From: Treponema sp.
Lineage (GTDB): Bacteria; Spirochaetota; Spirochaetia; Treponematales; Treponemataceae
Length of the DNA: 64,000 nt
Assembly: GCA_016294035.1 (NCBI GenBank)
Contig: JAEDCT010000001.1
Span: 154,990 to 218,989, forward strand
Reading direction: 5' to 3'
The position numbers and the translations under genes were made by a program. How positions within the stretch are numbered: position 1 is the stretch's first letter; every line of letters starts with the position of its first letter. This document shows, one piece after another, positions 8,000 through 14,343 of this stretch. A model generated the notes under the pieces. The model did no database searches, was not told the DNA's origin, and was given only the letters and a program-made list of their open reading frames with translations.

Positions 8000-8055
8000 T
8001 GCTGCTACCACTTAATCTTGCATCAGGCTTAGCCGGGTACCGAATGATTTCTTCA

Positions 8056-8267
8056 GCACTTCTTTTAGTGACTGACTATATGTGTTTGATTCAGGAAGCC
8101 TTTCCTGCAATCCGCTTTGAATGACGATTCAGTTTTTGCTTTTTTATTTTGAATCTGAACTTCATTCTTCTCACAAAAGAAAGCTGCCTTAAAAAAGACA
8201 GCCTTGGGATATTATTTTTTTATGAAATACTATTGACTAACTGGGGCCTTATATGTGTTATGTGTTA
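8056..8267. other. Noncoding stretch between the IS and the antitoxin gene
   Basis: This contains a perfect hairpin CAGGAA-GCCT-TTCCTG (8092-8107) followed by AATCCGCTTTGAA, which resembles the right half of attC-like site A, so it may be a worn attC relic. Near the antitoxin stop the box GTTATGT (8257-8263) may be another attC end. No gene was seen. Confidence 0.35.
8174..8204 (-). terminator. Possible intrinsic terminator after the antitoxin gene
   Basis: On the minus strand GGCTGTC and GGCAGC form an imperfect stem around a T-rich loop, followed by TTTCTTTT. It lies about 65 bases past the antitoxin stop codon. The stem is short and has one mismatch. Confidence 0.4.
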
Positions 8268-8552
8268 CTACTTCATCATTGCTGAATAACTCAGATGATG
8301 TTCCCTTGCATAATTTATAAAGTCTTTTTCTTCCTGAGTTACTCTTATCTGGAATTTCAATGGCTGTTTGAATTTTTGTTTTCTTCCGGCATTCTCTCTT
8401 GCTCCGCCATGTCCAAACTCTTTTTCATAAGCAGCAAGACCAGATTTTTTCATATATTCTTTTTCTGTTATGATTTTTTCATTTGCAGAAACTTCATTCG
8501 CCAACTTCTTAAAAACATAACCTTCTGAATCTTTTACAAATACATAATCCAT
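8268..8552 (-). CDS. Probable antitoxin, second gene of a RelE/Gp49-like pair
   Basis: The 94-residue protein has a basic centre (GGARENAGRKQKFKQPLKF) and a C-terminal segment (IRVTQEEKDFINYAREHHL) with the look of a ribbon-helix-helix DNA-binding unit. It starts two bases after the stop codon of the preceding RelE/Gp49-like reading frame, the toxin-first order seen in HigBA-type systems. Antitoxin assignment rests on this position, size and the RHH-like segment. The frame is intact although its partner toxin carries a stop codon. Confidence 0.6.
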   Translation of the reverse strand: MDYVFVKDSEGYVFKKLANEVSANEKIITEKEYMKKSGLAAYEKEFGHGGARENAGRKQKFKQPLKFQIRVTQEEKDFINYAREHHLSYSAMMK

Positions 8553-8554
8553 AA

Positions 8555-8851
8555 CTACACCTCTATCAATCTTGTTTCTGCAAGTTTTATTTTTTCTTTT
8601 GGAATTTTCTGTGTTTTTTTCACAAAGACTACTCCCACAACAATAATCTGGCCTTCTTTATATTTAAACAATGATCTAAGTTCATTGCTTTTTATTTCAA
8701 AGATTTTTTTCTGAATCGGTTTTACACGAACAAATTCAATACCTTCATTTTATATTTTCGCATATTCCGATTTCAATAATTCTTGTTGAGCCGGATCCAA
8801 TGCTTTTATTTCATTTTCAACAGCTTCTAATTTTGTTACTTTGAACTTCAT
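8555..8851 (-). pseudogene. RelE/Gp49-like toxin with an in-frame stop
   Basis: Reading from ATG 8851 gives 33 codons, then TAA (8752-8750), then 64 more codons in the same frame to TAG at 8555. The later part (KKIFEIKSNELRSLF, then GQIIVVGVVFVKKTQKIPKE) is typical of RelE/HigB or phage Gp49-like toxins, including the KKTQKTP-like motif. A single change (for example from AAA or GAA) would create this stop without any frameshift. So the toxin is probably inactive, unless the last 64 codons are translated from an internal start or by readthrough. The antitoxin gene follows after two bases. Confidence 0.7.
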
Positions 8852-8857
8852 AGCCTA

Positions 8858-8885
8858 AATATACTATTTATTTTGAATTTGTCAA
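8858..8885 (-). promoter_or_regulatory. Promoter of the RelE-like toxin-antitoxin pair
   Basis: On the minus strand TTGACA (8885-8880), a 16-base spacer and TATATT (8863-8858) form a near-consensus promoter. Only six bases separate the -10 from the toxin ATG at 8851, so the transcript would start at or next to the start codon. Confidence 0.65.
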
Positions 8886-9038
8886 CATATTCAAATAGAT
8901 ACAAAAAAGACAGGCTTGACCTGCCGTACTAACAAATTTATTTCTAATAATATAGAGTTGTTTAATAATTCTTCTATTCTTCGAAATCAAAAAGAGGCAT
9001 ATCATTTGGAATGAAAATCAAGAACTTACGCTATTTTT

Positions 9039-9344
9039 CTATCCATTCTCCTGTATCAACCCACATAGGTGCGTCAACAAAACATAAAACCATTTTCCAC
9101 ATTTATTGTCCTGAACATCACTTTTCAAAATTTCCAGGACTCTTACTTTCATTCCTCCCTCATGATTTAATGTTCGATATTTTACTTCTGCCGAATAATC
9201 TTTTTCAATTCTTAAATCTATTTCATCTTGTATTCTAAATGAGGACAATTCTTTTACTTTTAAGCAATCTGCCAAAGTGATTCCATGTGCATATGTCATA
9301 ATTATAATAAGATTAAAACAGATAAACAACAAAACTTTTTTCAT
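9039..9344 (-). CDS. Small exported protein of unknown function
   Basis: The 101-residue protein starts MKKVLLFICFNLIIIMTYAHG, a clear signal peptide, leaving a mature part of about 80 residues rich in charged residues. I recognise no family. The ATG lies about 30 bases inside a cassette boundary marked by ACCTAAC at 9375, after the conserved palindrome. It is probably a single-gene cassette. Confidence 0.55.
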   Translation of the reverse strand: MKKVLLFICFNLIIIMTYAHGITLADCLKVKELSSFRIQDEIDLRIEKDYSAEVKYRTLNHEGGMKVRVLEILKSDVQDNKCGKWFYVLLTHLCGLIQENG

Positions 9345-9355
9345 TTTACATCTTC

Positions 9356-9381
9356 GTGCACCAGTGGTGCATCAACCTAAC
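9356..9381 (-). other. Cassette boundary: palindrome plus attC-like core box
   Basis: GTGCACCAGTGGTGCA (9356-9371) is a near-perfect palindrome. Three bases on stands ACCTAAC (9375-9381), which fits the RYYYAAC consensus of an attC core box exactly; read on the minus strand it is GTTAGGT. No matching second box with attC-like arms was found on the other side, so the site is partial or degenerate. Confidence 0.5.
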
Positions 9382-9625
9382 ACAAACTCTCCGTATCCCG
9401 TATAAATTTATTTACTGCATTTTTGTCCATACAATATTCAATATATTTTAAGTTTATTTTTTTAATAATAAAGCCAAAGATTAAAGAAATTCTTGACATA
9501 GATATATCAATTCTATTTCTTCCTGTTGAATCATCTTTGCAGAACAATTCAAAATCAACATCAAAAATGAAATCATCAAGAATATAAAAAACTACGTAGA
9601 TGCAGTGCTGGAAGAACTCTATCAA
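9377..9625 (-). CDS. Small hypothetical protein, possibly a gene fragment
   Basis: An 82-codon frame (NRIDISMSRISLIFGF, then INLKYIEYCMD) has an amino-acid mix plausible for a real protein, but no family is recognised and no ribosome-binding site is evident at ATG 9625. Its stop codon lies inside the core box of the cassette boundary. It could be the 3' part of a gene cut off by the duplication that begins at 9659. Confidence 0.35.
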   Translation of the reverse strand: MIEFFQHCIYVVFYILDDFIFDVDFELFCKDDSTGRNRIDISMSRISLIFGFIIKKINLKYIEYCMDKNAVNKFIRDTESLC

Positions 9626-9658
9626 ATTGATGTCAGATATTGATATAATCCTGCCATT

Positions 9659-9838
9659 ATGAATGATAATGAAAACAGCAAAAAAAAAAGACTCCAGTTA
9701 AAAACTGAAGTCTTTATAACATTAAGCCGCAACTTGTTGTCGGCTTGAAAACCTTTTCGACCGCAGGTGAAAACCTGTCGGGCGATTAAACTTTTTAGGC
9801 TGCAAACAGAGTTTGTCAGTCTGAAAAAGAATTAGCAG
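9659..9838 (-). repeat. 180-bp direct repeat, copy 1
   Basis: This is an exact copy of 10140-10319. It contains the gap terminator, the structured gap 3' untranslated region and the last codon and stop codon of gap, but it is detached from an intact gap gene. Confidence 0.95.
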
Positions 9839-9915
9839 CCGTTCGGCGGGGCCTCACTAGATCGCAGCCTTGCTCCCGGGAATGTCTGCAAACCCTCAGC
9901 CAGGGGGCTTCGGGC

Positions 9916-9961
9916 ATTTTCCGGCGAATGCTGCGTCACTCGCATTCTTCTTCCGGAAAAT
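9916..9961. repeat. Palindromic element, hairpin 1
   Basis: Outer arms ATTTTCCGG (9916-9924) and CCGGAAAAT (9953-9961) are perfect complements; inner arms AATGC (9927-9931) and GCATT (9942-9946) also pair. Confidence 0.75.
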
Positions 9962-10003
9962 GTTAATTGTACGTACCATCACCTTCGCGAAGTGTCGCTC
10001 GGC

Positions 10004-10047
10004 ATTTTCGGCGGACACTGCACCGCAGTGTTCCTTTCTCCGAAAAT
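10004..10047. repeat. Palindromic element, hairpin 2
   Basis: Outer arms ATTTTCGG (10004-10011) and CCGAAAAT (10040-10047), inner arms GACACTG (10014-10020) and CAGTGTT (10026-10032). It has the same plan as hairpin 1 with different inner arms. It lies inside the gap-derived fragment. Confidence 0.75.
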
Positions 10048-10075
10048 GTGTGTAACAGTTTTCGTTGTCGTACCC

Positions 10076-10100
10076 ACACTGCGAAGACTTGGAGCAGTGT
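10076..10100. repeat. Palindromic element, hairpin 3
   Basis: ACACTGC (10076-10082) pairs with GCAGTGT (10094-10100) around an 11-base loop; it directly adjoins the second gap-derived remnant. Confidence 0.6.
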
Positions 10101-10139
10101 GCGGGAGCGTTTTGCGGAGCAAGAAAGCGACCTTTATGA

Positions 10140-10319
10140 ATGAATGATAATGAAAACAGCAAAAAAAAAAGACTCCAGTTAAAAACTGAAGTCTTTATAA
10201 CATTAAGCCGCAACTTGTTGTCGGCTTGAAAACCTTTTCGACCGCAGGTGAAAACCTGTCGGGCGATTAAACTTTTTAGGCTGCAAACAGAGTTTGTCAG
10301 TCTGAAAAAGAATTAGCAG
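10140..10319 (-). repeat. 180-bp direct repeat, copy 2 (native gap 3' end)
   Basis: This copy is attached to the intact gap gene and includes its stop codon. It is identical to 9659-9838 including a run of ten A residues, so the duplication is recent or kept uniform by recombination. Confidence 0.95.
10161..10193 (-). terminator. gap intrinsic terminator
   Basis: On the minus strand a 10-bp stem with one mismatch (10171-10180 with 10184-10193) is followed by ten T residues. It lies about 120 bases after the gap stop codon, leaving a structured 3' untranslated region. An identical copy stands in the duplicated repeat at about 9680-9712. Confidence 0.85.
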
Positions 10320-11341
10320 TTTTCAGCAAAGTACTTAATTGTACGTACCATCTGTGATGTGTAGCTGTTTTCGTTATCGTACCAAGAAACAACTTCAACC
10401 TGGTATGTGTCGTCGTCGATCTTAGATACCATTGTCTGTGTTGCATCAAAGAGTGAACCGAACTTCATTCCGATTACGTCTGAAGAAACGATTTCGTCTT
10501 CGTTGTATCCGAATGATTCGTTAGCAGCAGCCTTCATTACAGCGTTGATAGAATCCTTTGTGATGTCCTTTCCCTTTACTACTGCGAAGAGGAGAGTTGT
10601 TGATCCAGTTGGTGTTGGAACACGCTGTGCTGAACCGATGAGCTTTCCGTTGAGTTCTGGGATTACAAGACCGATAGCCTTTGCTGCACCTGTTGAGTTA
10701 GGAACGATGTTCTGTGCACCTGCACGTGAGCGGCGGAGGTCACCCTTGCGCTGTGGACCGTCGAGGATCATCTGGTCTCCAGTGTAAGCGTGGATTGTAG
10801 ACATGATACCAGACTGGATTGGGTATGCCTTGTTGAGAGCCTGTGCCATTGGAGCGAGACAGTTTGTTGTACAAGAAGCTGCAGAGATGATCTTGTCATC
10901 CTTTGTGAGGTTCTTGTTGTTTACGTTGTATACGATTGTCTTGAGGTCGCCTGTTGCAGGAGCAGAAATTACTACTTTCTTTGCACCAGCTGTGATGTGT
11001 GCTGATGCCTTTTCCTTGTCGCAGTAGAAACCTGTACATTCAAGAACTACGTCTACATTGTATTTTGCCCATGGGCAGTTTGCTGCGTCTTTTTCTGCAG
11101 AAATCTTGATTTCCTTTCCATCAACGATGATTGAGTCATCTGTAGAAGATACAGTGTGCTTTCCTTCACCGATGCGTCCCATGAATCCACCCTGTGCTGT
11201 ATCATACTTGAGGAGGTGAGCGAGCATCTTTGGGCTTGTGAGATCGTTGATAGCTACAACTTCATAACCATCAGCTTCGAACATCTGGCGGAATGCCAAG
11301 CGGCCAATACGACCAAAACCATTAATAGCAACTTTAACCAT
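10313..11341 (-). CDS. gap: Glyceraldehyde-3-phosphate dehydrogenase, type I
   Basis: The 342-residue protein is the NAD-dependent glycolytic enzyme that converts glyceraldehyde 3-phosphate to 1,3-bisphosphoglycerate in the cytoplasm. The Rossmann start VKVAINGFGRIGRL, the catalytic Cys157 in SAASCTTNCLAP and the His184 in STIHAYTGDQ are present, as is the C-terminal WYDNENSYTSQMVRTI. AAGGAG stands about ten bases before the ATG. It is a single-gene unit with a strong promoter and its own terminator. Its 3' end has been duplicated downstream. Confidence 0.98.
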   Translation of the reverse strand: MVKVAINGFGRIGRLAFRQMFEADGYEVVAINDLTSPKMLAHLLKYDTAQGGFMGRIGEGKHTVSSTDDSIIVDGKEIKISAEKDAANCPWAKYNVDVVLECTGFYCDKEKASAHITAGAKKVVISAPATGDLKTIVYNVNNKNLTKDDKIISAASCTTNCLAPMAQALNKAYPIQSGIMSTIHAYTGDQMILDGPQRKGDLRRSRAGAQNIVPNSTGAAKAIGLVIPELNGKLIGSAQRVPTPTGSTTLLFAVVKGKDITKDSINAVMKAAANESFGYNEDEIVSSDVIGMKFGSLFDATQTMVSKIDDDTYQVEVVSWYDNENSYTSQMVRTIKYFAENC

Positions 11342-11377
11342 AGTAAGTTAACTCCTTGAATAATTTATTCAAACTGT

Positions 11378-11406
11378 ATTTTAATATCAAAGCAGCTAAT
11401 TGTCAA
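11378..11406 (-). promoter_or_regulatory. gap promoter
   Basis: TTGACA (11406-11401), 17 bases, TAAAAT (11383-11378) on the minus strand, about 37 bases before the gap start codon, with a Shine-Dalgarno site between. Confidence 0.8.
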
Positions 11407-11443
11407 TGAGACCAAAAAAACTGCAATATTTCACAAGTTTTTC

Positions 11444-13054
11444 CTATTTTGCATCAACAGAAGATTTTATTGCTGATGAATCATAATCTCCGGATTTTTC
11501 AAGGATTCTCTTTGCCTTTCTGGCATTTGCATTCTTCTTTTTTCTTCCATATTGATATGTCTTTGGTTTTTCTTCCTCAGAAACTTCTTCCTCTTCAGCA
11601 TCCTTTGCAATTTCCTGAACCTTGGACATGAGTCCTGAATACCTGCCCTTTTCCCAAATATCAAGTCCGGTTCCCTGGGTAGCTACGTCTGCATGATCAA
11701 TATAATGCTCACATATTTGTGCAAAAGCAGGTCTGCCATACTTTGCAAATTCCTTTCCAAGTGCATATCGAAGATTTTTTCTTGCATCACTTTTGAGAGT
11801 TTCCTCGGCAAGGGCAATAATCTCACTTGTTCCTGCATGATCTGCCTCAAGCAAAGCTGATGCAACCTTTGCCTTAACCTGATCTCCGACTTTCTTGTCA
11901 GTAATTAGTCCAACAAGATATTCATTACCTTCACTGGTATTCATGCCGGCAATAACTGTGTAGCATTTTTCCTTTACAGCCTTGAGTTCATCCTTGTGAT
12001 TGCATCTGTAAATCAGCGACGGGACAGATTCCTTGAGATTTTTTTCCTTGACGCAATCAATTGCCTCCATTCTGACCTTATACTGTGAATCACGAATGGC
12101 TTCTATAATTACATTATTTGACTTTTCACTTGAAAAATGAGAAAGCCCCTTTATGACATAGATTCTGAAATTTGGATCATCACTTTCATAAAGCTTGAGA
12201 AGAATTTCCTCAGACTCAGGCTTTTCCATGGCACCAATGGCTTCTGCAGCATACATTCTGACAAATGAATTCTCGTCCTCATCCCTGGCAATTTCCGTAA
12301 GCTTGTCCCAGGTTTCAAGAACCTTCATTCTTCCCAGAACTTTCATCAAGGCCTGTCTCTGGGCAACACTCAAGTCATTTCGATCAAGATAGTCAGCAAG
12401 AAACAAGGCCTCATCCTTACCACCAAGCTCCCCCACAGCAGTCAGGGCACCAGTAAAGTAACTTTCTTCTTCCTTATCAACCAGATCAATCAATCCGGGA
12501 ACAGCATCAGTGATTTTTGCCTCGGAAACATACTTGAAACATGCTGAAACTGTATCATCTTTTTCATCATAAGGATCATTTATTACGGTACATGCATAGT
12601 CACCAAGGCAAGGATCCTTCAGCTTTGTAAAATATGCAAGGATTTTAGACTTAACCTGCAAATCTTTTGTAGTAAAAAACAAATCATAAATCGGATCAAT
12701 AAATCTTGTATCCTCATTTTTTGAAAGCTCATCAATCAGGGCAGAAATTTCATCCTGGAGCCCGTACTTGAAGGTGTCACTGCATTTTTTCTCGTAGTCT
12801 TCGCTCTTATCCTGCATGGTTGAATCAGAGCTTTTTGCTGATGGTCTTTTCTTTGCAGGAACTTTTTTTTCCTTTGTATATTTTAATTTTTTTTCAGCAC
12901 CATCATTTTCAGACTCTGCAGTAAGGACTTCTGACTCCACAGATTCTGAAACAGTATCATTAGAAATAGTTTCTGCTTCTTCTGACAAATCCTGACCATA
13001 TATTGATAATGGGACAAAAAAAGACATAAGGATCAAAATAATTTTTTTCATCAA
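11444..13054 (-). CDS. Exported HEAT-repeat protein
   Basis: The 536-residue protein starts with a signal peptide (KKIILILMSFFVPLSIYGQ). A low-complexity acidic and Lys-rich linker covers residues 25-90. After that come about nine HEAT-like helical repeats, with motifs such as FVRMYAAEAIGAMEKPESEEIL, here cut short as YAAEAIGAMEKPES, and YKVRMEAIDCVKEKNLKESV. The C-terminus is Lys-rich (KKKNANARKAKR). HEAT arrays are protein-binding scaffolds; this one is likely periplasmic. It lies upstream of gap on the same strand but gap has its own promoter. Confidence 0.75.
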   Translation of the reverse strand: MMKKIILILMSFFVPLSIYGQDLSEEAETISNDTVSESVESEVLTAESENDGAEKKLKYTKEKKVPAKKRPSAKSSDSTMQDKSEDYEKKCSDTFKYGLQDEISALIDELSKNEDTRFIDPIYDLFFTTKDLQVKSKILAYFTKLKDPCLGDYACTVINDPYDEKDDTVSACFKYVSEAKITDAVPGLIDLVDKEEESYFTGALTAVGELGGKDEALFLADYLDRNDLSVAQRQALMKVLGRMKVLETWDKLTEIARDEDENSFVRMYAAEAIGAMEKPESEEILLKLYESDDPNFRIYVIKGLSHFSSEKSNNVIIEAIRDSQYKVRMEAIDCVKEKNLKESVPSLIYRCNHKDELKAVKEKCYTVIAGMNTSEGNEYLVGLITDKKVGDQVKAKVASALLEADHAGTSEIIALAEETLKSDARKNLRYALGKEFAKYGRPAFAQICEHYIDHADVATQGTGLDIWEKGRYSGLMSKVQEIAKDAEEEEVSEEEKPKTYQYGRKKKNANARKAKRILEKSGDYDSSAIKSSVDAK

Positions 13055-13136
13055 AACCTCTCTAAAACTAATAATCGGAACAAAAGCCCTTTATTTAGAC
13101 AACAACTTTTCGCGAATGAAATTACAGCCGGCAAAA

Positions 13137-14276
13137 TTAAAATTCCTGTGAATGAAATTTTTCAAGGAAAGATTTTTTATATTCCTCAAACCTATCCTCA
13201 TTAATTGCCAGTCTGATTTCCTTAACCATATTATTCAGAAAATAAAGGTTGTGATATGAGGCAAGCATGCTGGAAAGAATTTCCTGCTCACGGAAAATAT
13301 GCCTTAGGTATGCCCTGGAATATGTCTTGCAAACCTTGCAGTTGCATTCAGGATCAATTGAACCAAAATCGCGTTCAAACCTTTTCTGCTTTATGGACAA
13401 AGTACCTTTGTGAGTAATGTAAAGTCCATGGCGGGCAACTCTCGTAGGCTGAACACAATCAAACATGTCCACACCATTAGAGACTGCTTCAAGAATATAT
13501 TCCGGAGTACCGATTCCCATTATATACACAGGTTTTTCACGGGGTATAAACTGAACGGTATAGGCCAGAGTCTTTTCATAGATATCACTAGGTTCACCAA
13601 CACTCAAACCTCCGATTGCAAGCCCCGGTGTATCAAGGGATGATACAAACTCAGCACTCTGCTTTCTCAAGTCCTCAAAGAAATTTCCCTGAATGATGGG
13701 AAACAATACTCCATTATACCCTTCCTCATCACGAGCCTGCTTCCATCTCTTGACAGCACGCACAGCCCAATCACTGGAAAGCTTTAACGCACGCTCACTT
13801 TCCTTTCTGTCTGCTCCATAACCTGAACAAACATCCAGCTGCATCTGAATATCCGAGTTTAACTTAGCCTGGGTTTCAACAACATTTTCAGGGCTGAAAA
13901 AATGCCTGGATCCATCAATGTCACTTCTAAATTCAACACCGTCATTTTTTATCTTTCTCAGGGAAGACAATGACCACACCTGGAATCCACCTGAATCAGT
14001 AAGAAAATTCCTATCCCACTTTGTAAAGCCATGAAGTCCACCAGCTTCTTTAACCAGGTCTGCTCCAGGACGAAGATACATGTGATATGTATTGGCAAGG
14101 ATAATTTCAAAACCAATTTCCTCAAGGTCATCCTTAGACAGAGCCTTTACAGTTCCCTTCGTTCCAACAGGCATGAAAACCGGAGTCTGAACATCTCCAT
14201 GTGCCAAATGAAGGACACCGCACCTGGCCCTGGAATTTTTGTTTTCATGCTTTACTTCAAAAAATTTCTCGCTCAT
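13137..14276 (-). CDS. tgt: tRNA-guanine transglycosylase
   Basis: The 379-residue enzyme exchanges G34 in GUN-anticodon tRNAs for the queuosine precursor preQ1. Catalytic residues are visible: Asp94 in LTDSGGFQVWSL, the nucleophile Asp273 in MFDCVQPTRVARHG, and the zinc site C311-C313-C316 (PECNCKVC) with His342 at the expected distance. GGLSVGEP matches the family. AGGA stands eight bases before the ATG. Full length. No queuosine biosynthesis genes are nearby. Confidence 0.97.
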   Translation of the reverse strand: MSEKFFEVKHENKNSRARCGVLHLAHGDVQTPVFMPVGTKGTVKALSKDDLEEIGFEIILANTYHMYLRPGADLVKEAGGLHGFTKWDRNFLTDSGGFQVWSLSSLRKIKNDGVEFRSDIDGSRHFFSPENVVETQAKLNSDIQMQLDVCSGYGADRKESERALKLSSDWAVRAVKRWKQARDEEGYNGVLFPIIQGNFFEDLRKQSAEFVSSLDTPGLAIGGLSVGEPSDIYEKTLAYTVQFIPREKPVYIMGIGTPEYILEAVSNGVDMFDCVQPTRVARHGLYITHKGTLSIKQKRFERDFGSIDPECNCKVCKTYSRAYLRHIFREQEILSSMLASYHNLYFLNNMVKEIRLAINEDRFEEYKKSFLEKFHSQEF

Positions 14277-14343
14277 ATAAAATCCTAAAAAAATTATTAG
14301 CCAATCAAATCAACAGCATAAAGACTTTGATGCCGCAGAAAAA

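Larger units (their letters stand above)
6557..8055 (+). mobile_element. IS110/IS1111-type insertion sequence
   Basis: The element holds one DEDD transposase gene, a 95-base left end and a 350-base noncoding right end. Related ends are TGAAAATCATTAAGGTCCC (from 6561) and, inverted, GGGTACCGAATGATTTCTTCA (8035-8055), which share AATCATT and flanking bases. A long noncoding right end is the layout of the IS1111 subgroup, whose bridge RNA lies downstream of the transposase. A group of IS1111 elements is known to target integron attC sites. The left junction falls within attC-like site B; the right flank does not restore that site cleanly, so the exact right end is uncertain by several bases. Confidence 0.82.
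9839..10139. other. GC-rich palindrome-bearing insert between the direct repeats
   Basis: This block is much richer in GC than its surroundings and holds three strong hairpins plus two remnants of the gap 3' end. It includes an open minus-strand frame listed separately. Confidence 0.6.
9896..10213 (-). pseudogene. Broken gap 3' fragment with in-frame palindromic inserts
   Basis: On the minus strand this frame contains GYDNENCYT and, after a 23-residue insert, MVRTIN. The true GAPDH ends YDNENSYT-SQ-MVRTIKYFAENC. So it is a diverged copy of the gap C-terminus in which two residues are replaced by 23 and the end is replaced by another palindromic block. Both inserts keep the reading frame. The N-terminal part of the frame runs through the duplicated terminator and is not protein-like. 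It is best read as a relic, not a working gene. Confidence 0.6.

Noticed and set aside
8235..8263. Short attC from GACTAAC to GTTATGT
   Set aside because: The two boxes are only 15 bases apart, too close for the arms of an attC; only the right box may be real.
8903..8932. Terminator or attC half near GACAGGCTTGACCTGCC
   Set aside because: The stem is only four base pairs and the core-box match TACTAAC is imperfect; the ten-base match to site A may be chance.
9011..9238. 75-codon plus-strand frame
   Set aside because: It is antisense to the small exported protein with a signal peptide and has no ribosome-binding site.
10407..10787. 126-codon plus-strand frame opposite gap
   Set aside because: Antisense to a highly conserved enzyme; composition reflects the codon bias of gap.
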